A stretch of 64,000 nucleotides of DNA from Mallotus nudiflorus (GCA_947683625.1 CANTUR010000278.1:62001-126000); one strand, 5' to 3'; counted from the first letter of the stretch, positions 23,196 through 35,424 are shown. Translations and numbers: made by a program. Notes: generated from the sequence alone by a model not told the origin.

Positions 23196-26100
23196 ATGGA
23201 CGTACAAGAAGAAAAACCGACAGATCTTGAATCGCCATTAATCTCTGAAGCTGGAACTTTAGGTCCAAAATACAAATTCACCAAAGACGATATACTAAAG
23301 GAGGTGAAGAAGCAGCTGAATTTGGCTTGTCCTCTTGTTGCAGTGAATTTCTTGATATATCTTTTGCAAGTCATTTCGGTCATGTTTGTTGGTCATCTTG
23401 GTGAACTACCTCTTTCTGGTGCTTCCATAGCCACTTCTTTTGCATCGGTAACGGGATTCAGTTTATTGGTAAGATTTGTTCCGAACTCATGTGTGTTAGA
23501 TTTGGTTATGGATTTTTACGTAAAAGAACTAATACTTTTGTATCTCACTTTCTTGGTTGAAACACTTTAATTCAACTTAATTTCTTGTGCGATGAACAGA
23601 AAGGAATGGGAAGCGCATTAGATACATTTTGTGGTCAATCTTATGGAGCAAAGCAATATCACATGCTTGGAATACATTTGCAGAGGGCAGTGATTGTTCT
23701 TCTACTTGTCAGCATTCCCCTTGCCTTCATATGGGCGAATGCTGGAGAGATTCTTCTGTTCTTCAGACAAGATCCAGAGATAGCAGCTGAATCTGGACGC
23801 TATTCTTATTTCATGATTCCTTGCATTTTCGGTTTTGCCATACAGGAATGTCTTGTCAGATTCTTGCAAACCCAAAACAATGTTGTCCCAATGATGATTA
23901 GCTCAGGAATCACAACTTTTCTTCACATCTTCGTTTGTTGGGTTCTTGTTTTTAAGTCTGGACTTGGAAGTAGAGGTGCTGCAATGGCGAATGCTATCTC
24001 TTATTGGATCTATGCTTTATTATTAATGTTTTATGTATGCACATCTCCTTCTTGCAAGAAGACTTGGACTGGTTTTTCTACAAAGGCTCTTCATGGAATT
24101 CCTGATTATCTCAAACTAGCAATTCCTTCAGCTGTAATGCTCAGGTATTGTTGAATTTGCAATCAATCTTTGGTTCAAATTATGCAAAATTGCATATGAG
24201 TTTAGCAAGTTCTTGTTTTGAAATAGCTTGGAGATTTGGTCATTTGAGATGATGGTTTTATTATCTGGTCTTCTTCCAAATCCGAAACTCGAAACTTCAG
24301 TCTTATCCATCAGGTTAGATTCGTAGAAACTTTTTAATTCTACTAAAAAATTCATTTCATTTTTAACTTAATTTTATTTAGTATACATAAAAATTTTAGC
24401 AGTCTAATGTGTTTGGCTTAAATGAATATTTTATGTAATTCAACAAGTGAATTTCATATTTAATTATATTATGTTTATTATAAATTATAAATGATATATT
24501 ATTTGATTAAAAAATATTTTAAATTGATATTACATAATAGAACCATTTTAGAAAATAAAAATGATAAAAGGAGACATTTTAGTTTATAGAAAAATATATT
24601 TAAAATCATGGAATTTATTCAATACTTCTAACCATTTGGTTAGGATTTGTTTTACTTATAAATAATTCAACAAAGTTAAAAAGTTGAAACTACAAAAAAA
24701 GTTTATAAAATTTTTATTTAAATCAAACACACTGAACTAAAATTTATAAATAAATTATATAAAATTTTATAAAATTTATTTACACCAAACACACTCTTAA
24801 AAATAAGTTGTCACATTACCTGAAACATATTTCTAACTATTTGTCGTATTTCCAGCCTTAACACAAGTTCGATGATGTACATGATACCCCTCGGACTTAG
24901 TGGAGCTACAAGGTAAGCTTGGACCAAGTTTAATGTTAAATGCACTTCTACTTTATTTCCAGTGATGAGCCCTTTTTCTTTTGATGTGCCTAGTACAAGA
25001 GTGTCAAATGAAATTGGTGCCGGACAACCCAAAGCAGCTTTTCTAGCGGTATGTGTCGCAGTGTTCCTGGTTGCCACAGAAGGCACTTTGGCAGCCTTCA
25101 TCATGATAGCCGGTCGCAATGTTTGGGGCTACTTTTATAGCATGGAAGAAAGAGTGGTGAAATATGTGGGGAAAATGCTAATATTTATAGCAGCATCACA
25201 TTTTTGTGATGGCATTCAATCTGTGCTTTCAGGTTTGTGAAAACAAAATAGCTTATTAGTTTTCCCAAGCACTTAAAGCCTAGCAATTTTTCTTTTGTAA
25301 ATTAAAAAAAAAAAAAAAGAGCTTGTTAATTGTGACCCTCATAAGAGCCTTCTTAGTGTGACTGTGAACACAGGAAACAAACTTTATATTTATTATTGGC
25401 GTAGGATGCCACAACCATGTGTTCACTCGCAGGGAACTCAAAAATTTTTCTTTGGGGTCAGTGTGGTTTGAACCTATCATGGAGTCTCTGTTCAGATCAA
25501 TTGGTCTGATTATCATTATCGAAAAATATACTTTTACACTGTAACTTATAGTTTTCTGATGTTATTTTAGAATATATGATTTTTATTATGTTATATTAAT
25601 TTTTTTATGATAATATTATTTTATATTTAAAAATTTTATAAAAAATATAGATATAATTTTAAATAAAGTATAATATATTTAGAAATCTCTCAATAGTTAG
25701 TTTGATAATAAATTACTTAGCAAATGATTTTGTTATTAAATTTTTATTATGTTAAACATTATAACACTAAAACGAATGATATTACTGCATAGACTACTAA
25801 AACGAAATATGATGAAAATTACAGAGTCCAAAATGATAAGAAAAAAAAAATCATAAGTCTCAAAATGTAAAAAGTATAGTATTTTTCTATACCTTACTCA
25901 TTATGTTGATCAATTTGCAGGCAATGCTAGGGGATGTGGATGGCAGAAACTTGGAGCCATAATTAATCTAGGAGCTTACTACCTTGTCGGCATCCCTTGT
26001 TCTATAATACTGGCTTTTGTCATCCACATTGGAGGGAAGGTAAATACACAACTTACCAATATTCGACTTGGATGATGGCAACAAATGGAAATAATGGCAT

Positions 26101-26365
26101 GAAATTTTGGTCTACAGGGTCTATGGACAGGACTTATAGTTGCACTCATTGTTCAAGCACTAGGCCTGCTGGCAATAACTCTAAGCACCAACTGGGAGAA
26201 AGAAGTAAGTGAATTTACCGGCTAATTCATTTTATAATATTATATTGACTTTCGGTTTACATGCCATGGATTAAATTTTTCATGCTTTGTTTGCAGTCAA
26301 AGAACGCTACCAATAGAGTCTACATCAACATTGTTACGCCCATGCCTGAAGATCTATTGCTCTAA
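23196..26365 (+). CDS. MATE efflux transporter 1 (DETOXIFICATION 16-like), 8 exons, intact
   Basis: Joining exons 23196-23468, 23600-24144, 24227-24313, 24856-24912, 24994-25232, 25921-26039, 26118-26204 and 26297-26365 gives 491 uninterrupted codons; every intron is GT-AG. Plant MATE proteins are about 480-510 residues with 12 membrane segments and export organic compounds or ions by proton or sodium antiport at plasma membrane or tonoplast; the substrate cannot be told here. Family marks: VGHLGELPLSGASIATSF (exon 1), DTFCGQSYGAKQYHMLG (Cys-Gly-Gln near residue 102), RFLQTQNNVVPMM, SFEMMVLLSGLLPNPKLE (exon 3), STRVSNEIGAGQPKAA (near residue 329) and NARGCGWQKLGA (exon 6). The acidic N-terminus before QLNLACPL fits a cytosolic tail. 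An in-frame ATG at 23067 would add 43 residues that do not look like the family, so 23196 is preferred. Intron 3 (542 bp) contains a MITE. A poly(A)-signal-like AATAAA is near 26512. Confidence 0.95.
24408..24793. mobile_element. MITE-like insertion in intron 3 of MATE gene 1
   Basis: An AT-rich segment bounded by GTGTTTGGCTTAAATGAAT on the left and, in inverted form, GTGTTTGGTGTAAATAAAT on the right. The equivalent intron of MATE gene 2 is only 85 bp. Flanking CTAA/CTTA is an unclear target duplication. Non-autonomous; superfamily uncertain, possibly hAT. Confidence 0.6.
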
Positions 26366-26560
26366 ATGAATAATTTTAAGCATTTGCTGCCTCAGTTTCG
26401 AATCCTTCGACAGATGATTATGAGGTGGAAGAACTACCTTTCTGTTTTAACTTTTAATTATAGTTTGCATGTACCAAAATATTTGGTCCGTGATCATGTA
26501 ACGGTTAGTAAATAAATATATTGGGACGCTAATAACGAACAGTTCATCTTCTAACAAACA
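26366..26560 (+). other. 3' UTR and flank of MATE gene 1
   Basis: AT-rich sequence after the stop, with AATAAATATATTG near 26512 as a candidate polyadenylation signal. Nothing else is recognisable. Confidence 0.4.
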
Positions 26561-26770
26561 TTCATGTATGTAAACATTAAGTTAACAAAGTGAAGATAAA
26601 TTCAAGGGATAAGGTGTGAATGAATTTAGCAGTATCAAAGTCAATTTGTATTAACATTGACATGCGTTATATACAAGAGATGGATAACAGTTGTTACAAT
26701 AGAAAATATAAGCTATGGCTGAAAGATAGAGACAATTCAAATATTAAATAACAACTTATCCTTATCACCC
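26560..26770 (-). repeat. Probable 3' LTR piece and polypurine tract of a copia element
   Basis: On the minus strand CTTGCGGGAGGGTGATAAGGA (26750-26772) resembles a copia polypurine tract followed by LTR start, placed directly after the RNase H end. The LTR-like sequence contains CTTGTATATAACGC. Its far limit is not defined. Confidence 0.45.
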
Positions 26771-27034
26771 TCCCGCAAGTTGAATGTTGAACAAAAAAGA
26801 AAAGAACTTGTTGTGAAGTGCCAGAATTTGGCCTTTGTTCAATGGTTTTGTGTGTACAACCACAAGTTGATTAGTGGAGGCAAGGTATTTAACAAATAGA
26901 AATTTTTGTTGTACTCTATCATGAACAAAATGATAGTAGATCTCCAAGTGCTTGAATGAGAGTGAAAACCTGGCATTATAAGATATGTGGCACTGAGGTT
27001 ATCACACTATAAGACTAGTGGTGATGAAGATGAA
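26765..27034 (-). pseudogene. Ty1/copia RNase H, C-terminal part, degenerate
   Basis: Minus-strand frames give CDNLSATYLI (the metal-site CDN box of copia RNase H) and, after a frame change, IYYHFVHDRVQQKFLFVKYL and TNQLVVVHTKPLNKGQILAL, the end of the polyprotein. A stop replaces the Trp usually preceding CDN. The DNA upstream continues at 28568-28700; the two halves were split by the transposon at 27035-28567. Confidence 0.8.
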
Positions 27035-28567
27035 GAGATAATGACTATTTTGGTGTTTGAACTTCTCAAAATATTACAATTAAATGTCCTAACTTTTATT
27101 TGTTACAATTAAGTGTGTACACCTGTTAATAAATAACAATTCAATGGTTTTTAGCAAGTAATCAACTAGTCTTTAGTTTCACCTTATTAAGCTGTTACTT
27201 TGAATGTTAACATGGGCTTCCACTCATGTGAAGAATGTGAGCAACATTTTTAAGAAGACAATAATGCCCTTTGGTAACACCACCAACATCATCAAAACCC
27301 GAAATTAATCTTGATATTTTTGAAGCTACAATATCATTTGAAAATGATGATGGAGTTAGAGGAGGCTGAATAACAACAACCAAGTGAGGAGGTCGTTGCA
27401 CCTGCGATGTTTCAAGAATGAGAGATGCCTCAATTAAAGACATTCGTGGTGGCTACTTTGATTTAATGAGGAAACCAACAATTCTGATTCTCTAAAAGGT
27501 AATAACTACAGTGACAAAAGCAAACCATGTCCAAATATTGTTGACAATTATAAACATCCTAAAGTTAACATAATCAAACCCATACTTCTTCATACAGATC
27601 TTATGGCTGCCATTACACTGTTCACAAAGAGTAAATCTGGGCCCTCAATAAATATCACAGTTATTACTACTATTACTGCCATCAAGAATTTTTTCAAATC
27701 TCCATTTTCATTCATTTCTCTAATTTCTTCAACACCATTAACATACTTCCCTTTTACAAAAACTAATGGTAATGTGACCTTTTTTTACCCTGTGATTTCT
27801 TGTATCTCATCTATATACTTACTATCCATTGATAAATCATGTTCATCAATTAGGATCTGAAATCCACAGAGGATTGATCTAATAGTCCTATAATTTTCAA
27901 AGATTTTTTGGACAATGCGAAGGGTAGTGAAAAAGAGGATTATTTGTTGGTCATTTATATTAGGTGGTGGTGAAATAATGGAGAGTTTTGTATTTATATT
28001 GTTATTATTGTTGTGGTGGTGGTAGTGGTTGCAAACGAAGGAGGTGGTGACTCATAGATGGTAGAAAATGGAGGGTTTTTTAATGGATTGAGGTTGGGAA
28101 ATGAATCCACATTTGGGTTGTTGTTGTTTTTCTAAAAGAAGGGAATGAATGTCTTTAAAATGAGCAAGAGAAGTATTTAGGTAATGGTGGTGGTGGTGGT
28201 TTTGGTACTGCCACCATTGGCATCGGTGGTGGTTATTATTTAGGTGAGGTATGACCTCTACTTAGTGATCTCAGCCACTCCGGCCATATTAGAGACACAG
28301 AGAGTGGAGAGGATAAATAGTATGATTTTTTCATCATTTAGTCCTTAGTTTAAGATCATGTGCAATTTGCTTGCTTCACCTTCATCAACTTGTTTGTCCA
28401 TGTCAGTAACAAAGTAGGATCCACAAATTGCTACATCATTTATTACTTGTAAAAATATTGAACTATTATTTATTAATAGGTTCACACACTTAATTGTAAT
28501 GAATAAAAGTTGGGACACTCAATTATAAGATTTTAAAAAGTTTTACACTAAAATAGCCATTATCCTA
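27035..28567. mobile_element. Pack-MULE-like element with long inverted ends, inserted in copia RNase H
   Basis: A 1533-bp element. The left end (GAGATAATGACTATTTTGGTG, 27035 onward) and the inverted right end (TAGGATAATGGCTATTTTAGTG, from 28567) are about 130-bp inverted repeats; shared phrases include AACTTTTATTTGTTACAATTAAGTG. Flanks GAAGATGAA (27026-27034) and AAAGATGAA (28567-28575) form a 9-bp target duplication with one mismatch, or 8 bp perfect. Long ends plus a duplication of about 9 bp indicate the Mutator-like superfamily. No transposase is encoded; the interior carries a glutaredoxin-like gene fragment. Confidence 0.8.
27490..27943 (-). pseudogene. Captured glutaredoxin-like gene fragment, broken
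   Basis: Reading minus from 27943: ILFFTTLRIVQKIFENYRTI, then RSILCGFQILIDEHDLSMDS, an in-frame stop, KKVTLPLVFVKGKYVNGVEE and IREMNENGDLKKFL. After a frameshift come FTLCEQCNGSHKI (27640-27600) and a Cys-rich NCQQYLDMVCFCHC (27545-27500). This is the layout of the plant glutaredoxin-domain proteins with a C-terminal Cys-rich zinc-ribbon-like end. The Cys expected in the FEDC position is Tyr (FENY). Such proteins handle thiol-disulfide exchange. With one stop, at least one frameshift and that substitution it is not functional. The intact parent gene is not in the window. It lies entirely between the MULE ends. Confidence 0.8.
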
Positions 28568-28700
28568 AAGATGAAAACCTATCTCTTTGAGGAGAGATTG
28601 AAGCCAATTAAGTTCTTAAACAACAATTGCCAAAGATCTATATTCAGATTTAATAAAAGACCGAATAACAGAATGTTGTTTTATAGAACTCTGATGAGAA
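28568..28700 (-). pseudogene. Ty1/copia RNase H, N-terminal part
   Basis: Minus strand: SIKQHSVIRSFIKSEYRSLA followed by ELNWLQSLLKEIG, which is the copia RNase H segment before the CDN box. It joins the fragment ending at 27034 when the MULE and one target-duplication copy are removed. A stop lies between the two blocks. Homology fades beyond 28700, where AACAAGGATT-type short repeats start. Confidence 0.75.
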
Positions 28701-30039
28701 TCCTAATACAATAAGGAATCCTAATCCAACAAGGATTCAAGATGTTACAAGAAATCATAAACTAATAAAGACTCTAGATGTCACATGGAATCATAATCTA
28801 ACAAGGATTGAAGAAACTTTGACTTATAATGGAGGTTTAATTATATGGCCATGTGCAAAAAAGATTAAGGAAGCATTCCTTTAACTAATTTAAGCAATAT
28901 AGGTTTAAAGTATAATTTTGAATCATTTTGATCCATTTGAAGCACATGGAGTTTTAGTCTAAAGCTTTTTCATTTGGTGTAAATTAAAGATTTAGTCCTA
29001 AGTAGTGTTATATTAGGTCCAATTTTGAAGCATTAAGACTGAGAGAGTAGCTACACTTATTCTAAGTCCAATATGAAGCCCAAATATATGTTATTTAGTC
29101 TAAGTATTTGTGAAGAATGAATTTGGACATGTTTCTTATCCAAAAACATTTTTAAAATGTTTATTTTAGTTAGAACTACTTTTCTTTAGCTTAGTTGCTG
29201 AGCAAAATAATTCCTTATTTTTTAGGACTTTATTATCCTTTCACTTTAAGGATTTGTTTAAGATTAGGTTTAAGGTTAAGAATTCGTATAAATAGTTTAT
29301 TTCGTAGCCTATTTTGGCAATTTTTTCATTAATTAAAATAAAGTGATGAATTTTGCTTCAAATTACTTAGAGTTTTATTTATGGTGACTTCTTGATAGCT
29401 AGAGTTCTTAGTTATTAGATAATTAAGGGTTCTAGTTTTCACCCAACTTGTTTCTTGGACGATCTAAAGTATGGGTTATTAGCATAGATGTGTCGTAATG
29501 TCATTCTAGTAATGAATGATGACATTGTAAATTATCCCAAATGGCAATATAATATTCATTCAAATAAAGTGTTTGTCTACTTGAGTTTTTGCCCTTTAAT
29601 ATTATGTTAAATAAATTTATCATCAAGAGTTGATAATATAAGTTACAAATTTATTTAGTACACATGCTATAAAATGTTCATAGTCATATAATTAATATTT
29701 TGGTAATATTAATTAGACTTGCACCTCTATCTATTTTCCTTAATAAGTATATGATACTAATAGTTAGAGGTAGTGAATCTCTTGCTACTTGATATGAAAT
29801 ATCAGAACAGACATGTGGATACTCATGTGATGGGTGGATCGAACAATGATGCTAGATATGTGATCGCATGGATATTCACTTATTGTCAACGATCATAATC
29901 TAGGTCATAATGGTTAGATGGATGTTTAATTAGGGTTTAAATAAAATTGCATGTAATTAGAGAATAGGATAGTAATTCATAAAGTAATTCTAAATGAACA
30001 CAAGACTAAAAGAAGTTAGTATTCCATTCCTAGAATCTC
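28700..30039. other. Unassigned sequence with an LTR-like patch
   Basis: 28700-28820 has repeated ATCCTAATCCAACAAGGATT-like phrases. Around 29280 there is CGTATAAATAG followed by a leader-like region to about 29460, which could be part of an LTR, but no ends were found. 29480-30039 probably continues the 3' region of Tat element 2 with decay. No coding sequence recognised. Confidence 0.35.
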
Positions 30040-30240
30040 CTAGTTGTGTTGCTAGCTTTCTTTTAGAGAATCGAGTACCACCTTTTGATTTGTCCCAATT
30101 ATTACCCTGGGTGGTGACTCCTCATCTCTACTCAATGTCTTTGTGATAATGGTTAGTGTGTTCCCTATGGCCCTAAGCCCAAACAGTGTTGTGGTTGCTA
30201 AAATCTTGAGCACGCACTAAACCCACTGTCTACACCCGTT
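30040..30240 (-). repeat. Conserved 3' noncoding block of Tat element 2
   Basis: In reverse orientation it matches 12611-12914, including GATGAGGAGTCACCACCCAG and the phrase around AAAAGGTGGTACTCGATTC. It lies 3' of the integrase of Tat element 2 and is uninterrupted where the first copy carries the solo LTR. Confidence 0.7.
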
Positions 30241-30369
30241 CTCTTCTTTCTTCTAGTAAATCTAGGCATATTTAGGGGTTAATGCTATTGTTGTCCTAAT
30301 CTAATTCTTTATTAACCCTACAACTTGGTGATTTGATTTCTACTAGTATCATTGTGTTTATACCGTAGG

Positions 30370-31262
30370 TTAGTCTGAATGGGGTTTCTCCTATGGACAA
30401 TTTGGGTGTAGTCATATAAGCCCATATAACATTGTTAAGTTATTCGACCTAGTTTCCCTTCTTTTTCAACCCTTTTATGATTATCCTGTTGGTGTCCTCC
30501 ATTTGCCCATTTGTCTGTGGGTGAACTAGTGAGGTGAAATGAAGCTTTATTTAGAGGTTGGAGCAAAAATTTTTGAATTTCTCATTATCAAACTGCTTTT
30601 TGTTGTCTATGATTAGGGTATACAGTATTCCAAACCTACAGATGATTTCTCTTTAAAAGAAGTGTTGAACCCAAGGCCTCTATGATGATCAATATAGCTT
30701 CCACTTCTAGTTATTTAGTGAAATGGTCTATAGCCACAATTAAGAATTTTTTATGTGATTTTGAGGTCGGGAAGGGACCTAAGATGTCCATTCCCTATAT
30801 AACAAAGGGCTAAGGGTTGCCAATTAAATGTTAAGGGTTATAAGGCTTATTATTGAGGCAAGAAAACTACTGGCACTTGTGGCATTCCTGAGTTACCTTC
30901 TAAGCATCTTGGGACATGGTAGGCCAATAGTATCCTTACAATAATTCTTTCCTGGTTAATGAGTATTGTGATTCATGTGCTCTATAAATTCCTTTGTGGA
31001 TTTTTCTTAGTATTTAATTCCCCTCTTATGGGGACACACATTTAGACCATGGGTGTGAGAGGGATCTTTTATAGAGTTCTCTATGATGGATAAAGTAGTG
31101 GGCCACCTTCATTTTCAGTTTTTGAACTTTCAATTTATCTTCTAGAAGTGTCCCATTTTTTAAATATTGAACGATTAGTTTCATCCATTCCGGGACTTCC
31201 CGTACATCCATGATTTTTGAATCCTCAATGCTAGGTTTTGTTAATACTTCGATGAGCTCCAT
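30370..31262 (-). pseudogene. Integrase of Tat element 2, degenerate
   Basis: An open minus-strand stretch 31262-31026 encodes the linker before integrase (VPEWMKLIVQYLKNGTLLED, then HYFIHHRELYKRSLSHPWSK). Downstream frames give FGIPYTLIIDN, HPQTNGQMEDTNRIIIKGLK and AYMTTPKLSIGETPFRLTYG (to about 30400). Compared with element 1 several catalytic-core phrases are better kept, but stops remain. Confidence 0.85.
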
Positions 31263-31269
31263 TCCTTTA

Positions 31270-31740
31270 AATGCCTAATTGTCTTTAGCTACTAACTTAG
31301 CCAATAGGTTAGCCTTAGAGTTTTCATTTTAGGGTATTTAAACTATTTCCCATTGTCCCCCATCTTTCTCGATCTTCTTTAGGAGCTGAATGACTTTTCC
31401 AACGTATCTGGAGATGCTCAGATCTTTAATTTGGAATGTCCTTCTAACCTGGTTCATTATTAAATGGGATTCCTAGTGTATCATGAGATACTTGGCTTTC
31501 ACTTTTATAGTTAACTTTAGCCCTGTGATGAGTGCTTTATATTCTGATGCATTATTAGTGGCATCATATTCTATCTAGACAGTATATTTGATGAAGATTT
31601 TATTTGTCCCTTTAAGAATAATCCTTGGCAAAAACCTTAGGTGGATGACACCCCATCTATATAGAGCTGCCATTTTAGTCTCTCGAAAAGGGCAAGTCTT
31701 CTAATGTCATTTCTTATACAAAGTCCGCTAAGGCCTGAGC
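31270..31740 (-). pseudogene. RNase H domain of Tat element 2, degenerate
   Basis: The minus strand shows ASEYKALITGLKLTIKVKAK, a DLSISRYVGKVIQLLKKIEK-like stretch and GGQWEIV, colinear with the RNase H of element 1. The HSDSQLV block has decayed (stop and Asp lost). Confidence 0.8.
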
Positions 31741-32079
31741 TTTTATTTATTGCCTAGTTTATAATTGATGTCATATTCTTCGAGTAATATTGATCATTGA
31801 ACTAGTCTACCAAATGTTTCAGGCCTTTGTAAGATTTTCCTCAAGGGGAAGTTGGATCTTACAATGATGGAATGAGCCTGGAAATAGTGTTTGAGTTTTG
31901 GGGATGTATGGATGACGACCATGGCTAATTTTTCTAGCATTGGATACTGAATCTCTGACCCTCAGAGTACTTTATTGATATAGTATATTGGACTTTACTA
32001 ACTTCCTTCCTCCCTCACTAGTACTAAAGCTATTAACTCTCAGCCAATATAGAGGTATAAGTAGACTGTTTCCTTAGGG

Positions 32080-33020
32080 ATTGGTCTACTAAGCAATGGT
32101 GGTGAGGATATGAATTTTTTTTATATCTTCAAACGTTGTCTGGCAGTCTTCTGTCCAAATAAATTTCTTAGAATTTTTTAAGGTTTAGAATAGTGGCAGG
32201 CACCATTTGGCTTAGGAAGAGATAAAACACCCCAAGGTTATTATCCTGCCATCCAGTTTTTGCAACTTGTTAACCGTTGTTAGAGTTTTCATATTGAGAA
32301 TGGCCTCCATCTTTTTCGGGTTAGCCTCGATTCCCTTGTGTGATATCATAAATCCTAAGAACTTGTCTGCCTTTACCATAAAGACACAATTCTCTAGGTT
32401 TAGCTTAATCTGGTATTTGCTCAATAATTAGAGGATTTGGTCAAAGTCAGCGGGATACTGCTCCGCCCTCTTGATGATGATGTCATCCATGTATACTTTA
32501 ACATTTATTCCGATTTGATTCTAGAGTATATAGTTTATCATCCTTTGATAAGTTGCTTCGGCATTCTTTAGCCCAAAGGGCATTACTTTATAACAGTTAA
32601 GGCCTTTATGCATAATGAAGGATGTTTTCTCTTAATCTTCTTTCTTCATTGGTATCTGGCGATACCCCTGTGCTACATCCATAAAGCTATACATGCAATG
32701 TCTGGCGGTGGAGTCTATAAGTTAGTCTATTATCGGCAGTGGGTAGCTATCCTTTGGGCATGCCCTATTAAGGTCAATGTAATATACACACATTTTGCAT
32801 TTCCTATGGACTTCTTTACCAACACCACGTTGGCTACCCATTCCAGGTGAGTGACCTCTTTGATAAATCCGACCTTTAATAGTTTTCTTATTTCTTCAGC
32901 GATTATCTTCTGCCTTTTGTATGCAAAGGTCCTCTTCTTCTGGACAATTGGCTTTTCCCCTGGTTTGATGTTCAGGCTATGCGAGGCAATCTGAGGGTCT
33001 ACCCCCGTAATCTCAGATGC
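32080..33020 (-). pseudogene. Reverse transcriptase of Tat element 2, degenerate but with YMDD
   Basis: Minus-strand frames read RACPKDSYPLP, MYSFMDVAQGYRQIPMKKED, and the catalytic YMDDIIIK (Tyr-Met-Asp-Asp at 32493-32482). An open stretch follows at 32424-32212: ENCVFMVKADKFLGFMISHK and KLDGRIITLGCFISS. Frameshifts break the fingers region. The palm motif is intact here, unlike element 1. Confidence 0.87.
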
Positions 33021-33199
33021 TTGAGAGGCAAAGTCTTTTGAGTGTTTGATTAGGACCTTCGTAATCCCTTACTTAGTTTCTTCATCAAGGTCGTTATCGA
33101 TCCTTACTATTTTCCATCAGTAATCTGTAATGTTTAAACCTCGTCTACTGATTCAGGTCCGGCTCCCTATTTCTTTACTTCTTATGATTCTAGGGGGAA

Positions 33200-33778
33200 T
33201 GCTTCTATCTAAGGTTTGACTGCCATTCAGTAGCATTGCCTGACCATGTGTTGATCTCCATGAATGGTTAGAACTCTATCTTTAATAGGAATCTTCATGG
33301 TCAGATGTCGAATACTTATGACTGTGTCAGTTTCATAAAGTACTGGTCATCCTATGATGTCGTTGTATGCCAGTGGGAGGTCTACCACATTGAACTTGGT
33401 TTTAATGACTTTTGTATCTTCAGTATCTCTTTCTCTGAATTCCAGAGTTAGCTCCACTATTCCCATAGGCTGTGTGGTTCCTTCGCAGAAACTTATAATG
33501 GGATTATGGATAGCCTTCAAGTCAGTGACCGAGCCTCCCATTGCTTTATAGGCATTCCAAGATAATGCATTGACGACACTTCCATCATCGATTAGTAATC
33601 TCTTCACCGGATAATTATTGATGTAAGTGCTTACCACCAGGGCATCATTATGAGGGTTCCAAATACGATTCTCATCTTCTAGACCAAATATGATGGTCTG
33701 TCTATTCTTGAGAGCAAGATCTTCTTCTTTATGGACTCTCTTAGCCTTTTTTTCTACGTTCTCTCCTTCGATAATCAT
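33200..33778 (-). pseudogene. Protease region of Tat element 2
   Basis: The open frame 33778-33347 includes IFGLEDENRIWNPHNDALVV, YINNYPVKRLLIDDGSVVNA (active site DDGS present) and GGSVTDLKAIHNPIISF. A stop follows at the point where the family continues with GHLVLYK-like sequence. It is one of the longest open parts of the element, but gag and pol around it are broken. Confidence 0.85.
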
Positions 33779-33799
33779 GTTAATGATGTCGGTTGGTTC

Positions 33800-35383
33800 A
33801 TTTTAGGCTTTCTTTGGTTTCGGTCTATCTCATTCCTGCATATCCTGATTCCTAGTTTCATTGGGTGTGTTAGTGAAGTTGCCGAGTTTTCCATTTTTTA
33901 CCAATCTTTCTATGACATTCTTCAATTCTCAAAAAGCCTCGGTGTCGTGCCCATAATCCCAGTGATATTGGCAATAGTACCTTTTATCATGTATGGCTCT
34001 CCTATTTGGACTTATTCTTTTAGTTGGAGTAATTCTCATACCATTCTACTTAACCCACATAAGGATTCTGGATCTAGAGATATTTAAAGGCATGTATCTT
34101 TTAACTTCTTTCTCAAATCTTTCCACCAGGTTTTCCAAAGTTTGCTTATGGAAAGCTTGGCCTCTTGGGTCTTGATCTTTCTTTTTCTTTAGCTAGCATT
34201 TTCTCATCCTCTTTTTACATTATTCTGTCTTCATTCATCTTTATCATCTTGACTACCATCACCACTACTTCTATAAAAGTGCCAGGTTTGTTTGTCATTA
34301 TCTTATCCTTAAGCTTTCTGAGCCTAGTACCATTCCTTAGAGCTTCTATAGCTACTTTGCCAATTAGGTTTTTAATTTGCATAGCAACTTTGTTGAACCG
34401 ATCCAAATAGCTTTATAATGATTCATTGGCCTTTTGTCGGTACATCTGAAGGTCATTGATATTTTTGGCTAGAGGGACATTGGTGATAAACCGGGTCCTG
34501 AATTTTTCAACTAAATCTTTGAAAGAGATGATAAAATTTTTTAGGAGATAATGGAACCATCTCTAAGAATTCTTGGTGAGTGCACTAGGGAGGACTCTAC
34601 ACATGATTCCATCGTTCATGTTCTAGAGTAACATCTTCATTCTGAACGAGGATATGTGGTTGATTATATCTCCTGTTCCATCATATTGTTCTAGTTGCGG
34701 TATTTTAAATTTGGTTAGAATTTCTATTCAGACTATCCTACTTACAAAAGACATCCTTCCTTCCATCACGCATTCATCCTCTTTTCTTGGCCTTGTATGA
34801 GCTTTATGTATAACTTCTTCAACCTTTTAGGTTAACTTGGAATCATTAAGAGCTGGGATTGTTGAGCTGGATTCCCCTTCCTTGGTTTTATACTTCTTCT
34901 TATTTACTTCTGAAACTCCCAAAGATGTAGTATTGCCTTCCATATGAGTTAATATAAGGTTACCATTTTAAATCAGGACATTCAACTATTGTTGCATCAA
35001 GGCCATATGAGTTTGAATGTTTCATATCATTGCTTCCTTATTTGATGGTGTGAGGTTGAGTGTCTGGGTTACTGTGTTTAGGTTAAGTGTGGTTATAGTG
35101 GGTATTTCTTATAGGTTTGGAAAAGGTATGGAAGGTATAGGTTTGTGATGGTGTTTGAGAGGAACATAGTAGGGAAGATCGGTGCCCAAAGTTGGATACC
35201 CTTAAGTATGTCCAGGCAGAAGGTACGTACCACCTGCTGTAATTTGAGATGAGGGTTCAGCGTGCAAAAGAGGGGCTGACAGTATTATTGGTAATGAGAC
35301 ATTAATTGGAGGAATGGGAGCGGATGGGTTGATGTGTGTGTCAGGAGTTAAGATTCGTGGTGGACTATAAGTCATTATACCTA
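33800..35383 (-). pseudogene. Gag of Tat element 2, degenerate
   Basis: From ATG near 35383 (MTYSPPRILTPDTHINPSAP) there is a Pro/Thr-rich N-terminal region, then the capsid part with RNGTRLRKLKDKIMTNKPGT at 34340-34270 and a nucleocapsid-like YCQYHWDYGHDTEAF near 33960, where the last Cys of the knuckle is Phe. Several stops are present. It supplies the N-terminal gag sequence that is missing from element 1. Confidence 0.8.
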
Positions 35384-35424
35384 GGGCTCATTCAGTAAAT
35401 GTATGAATGCCTTTAATTTAAGAG

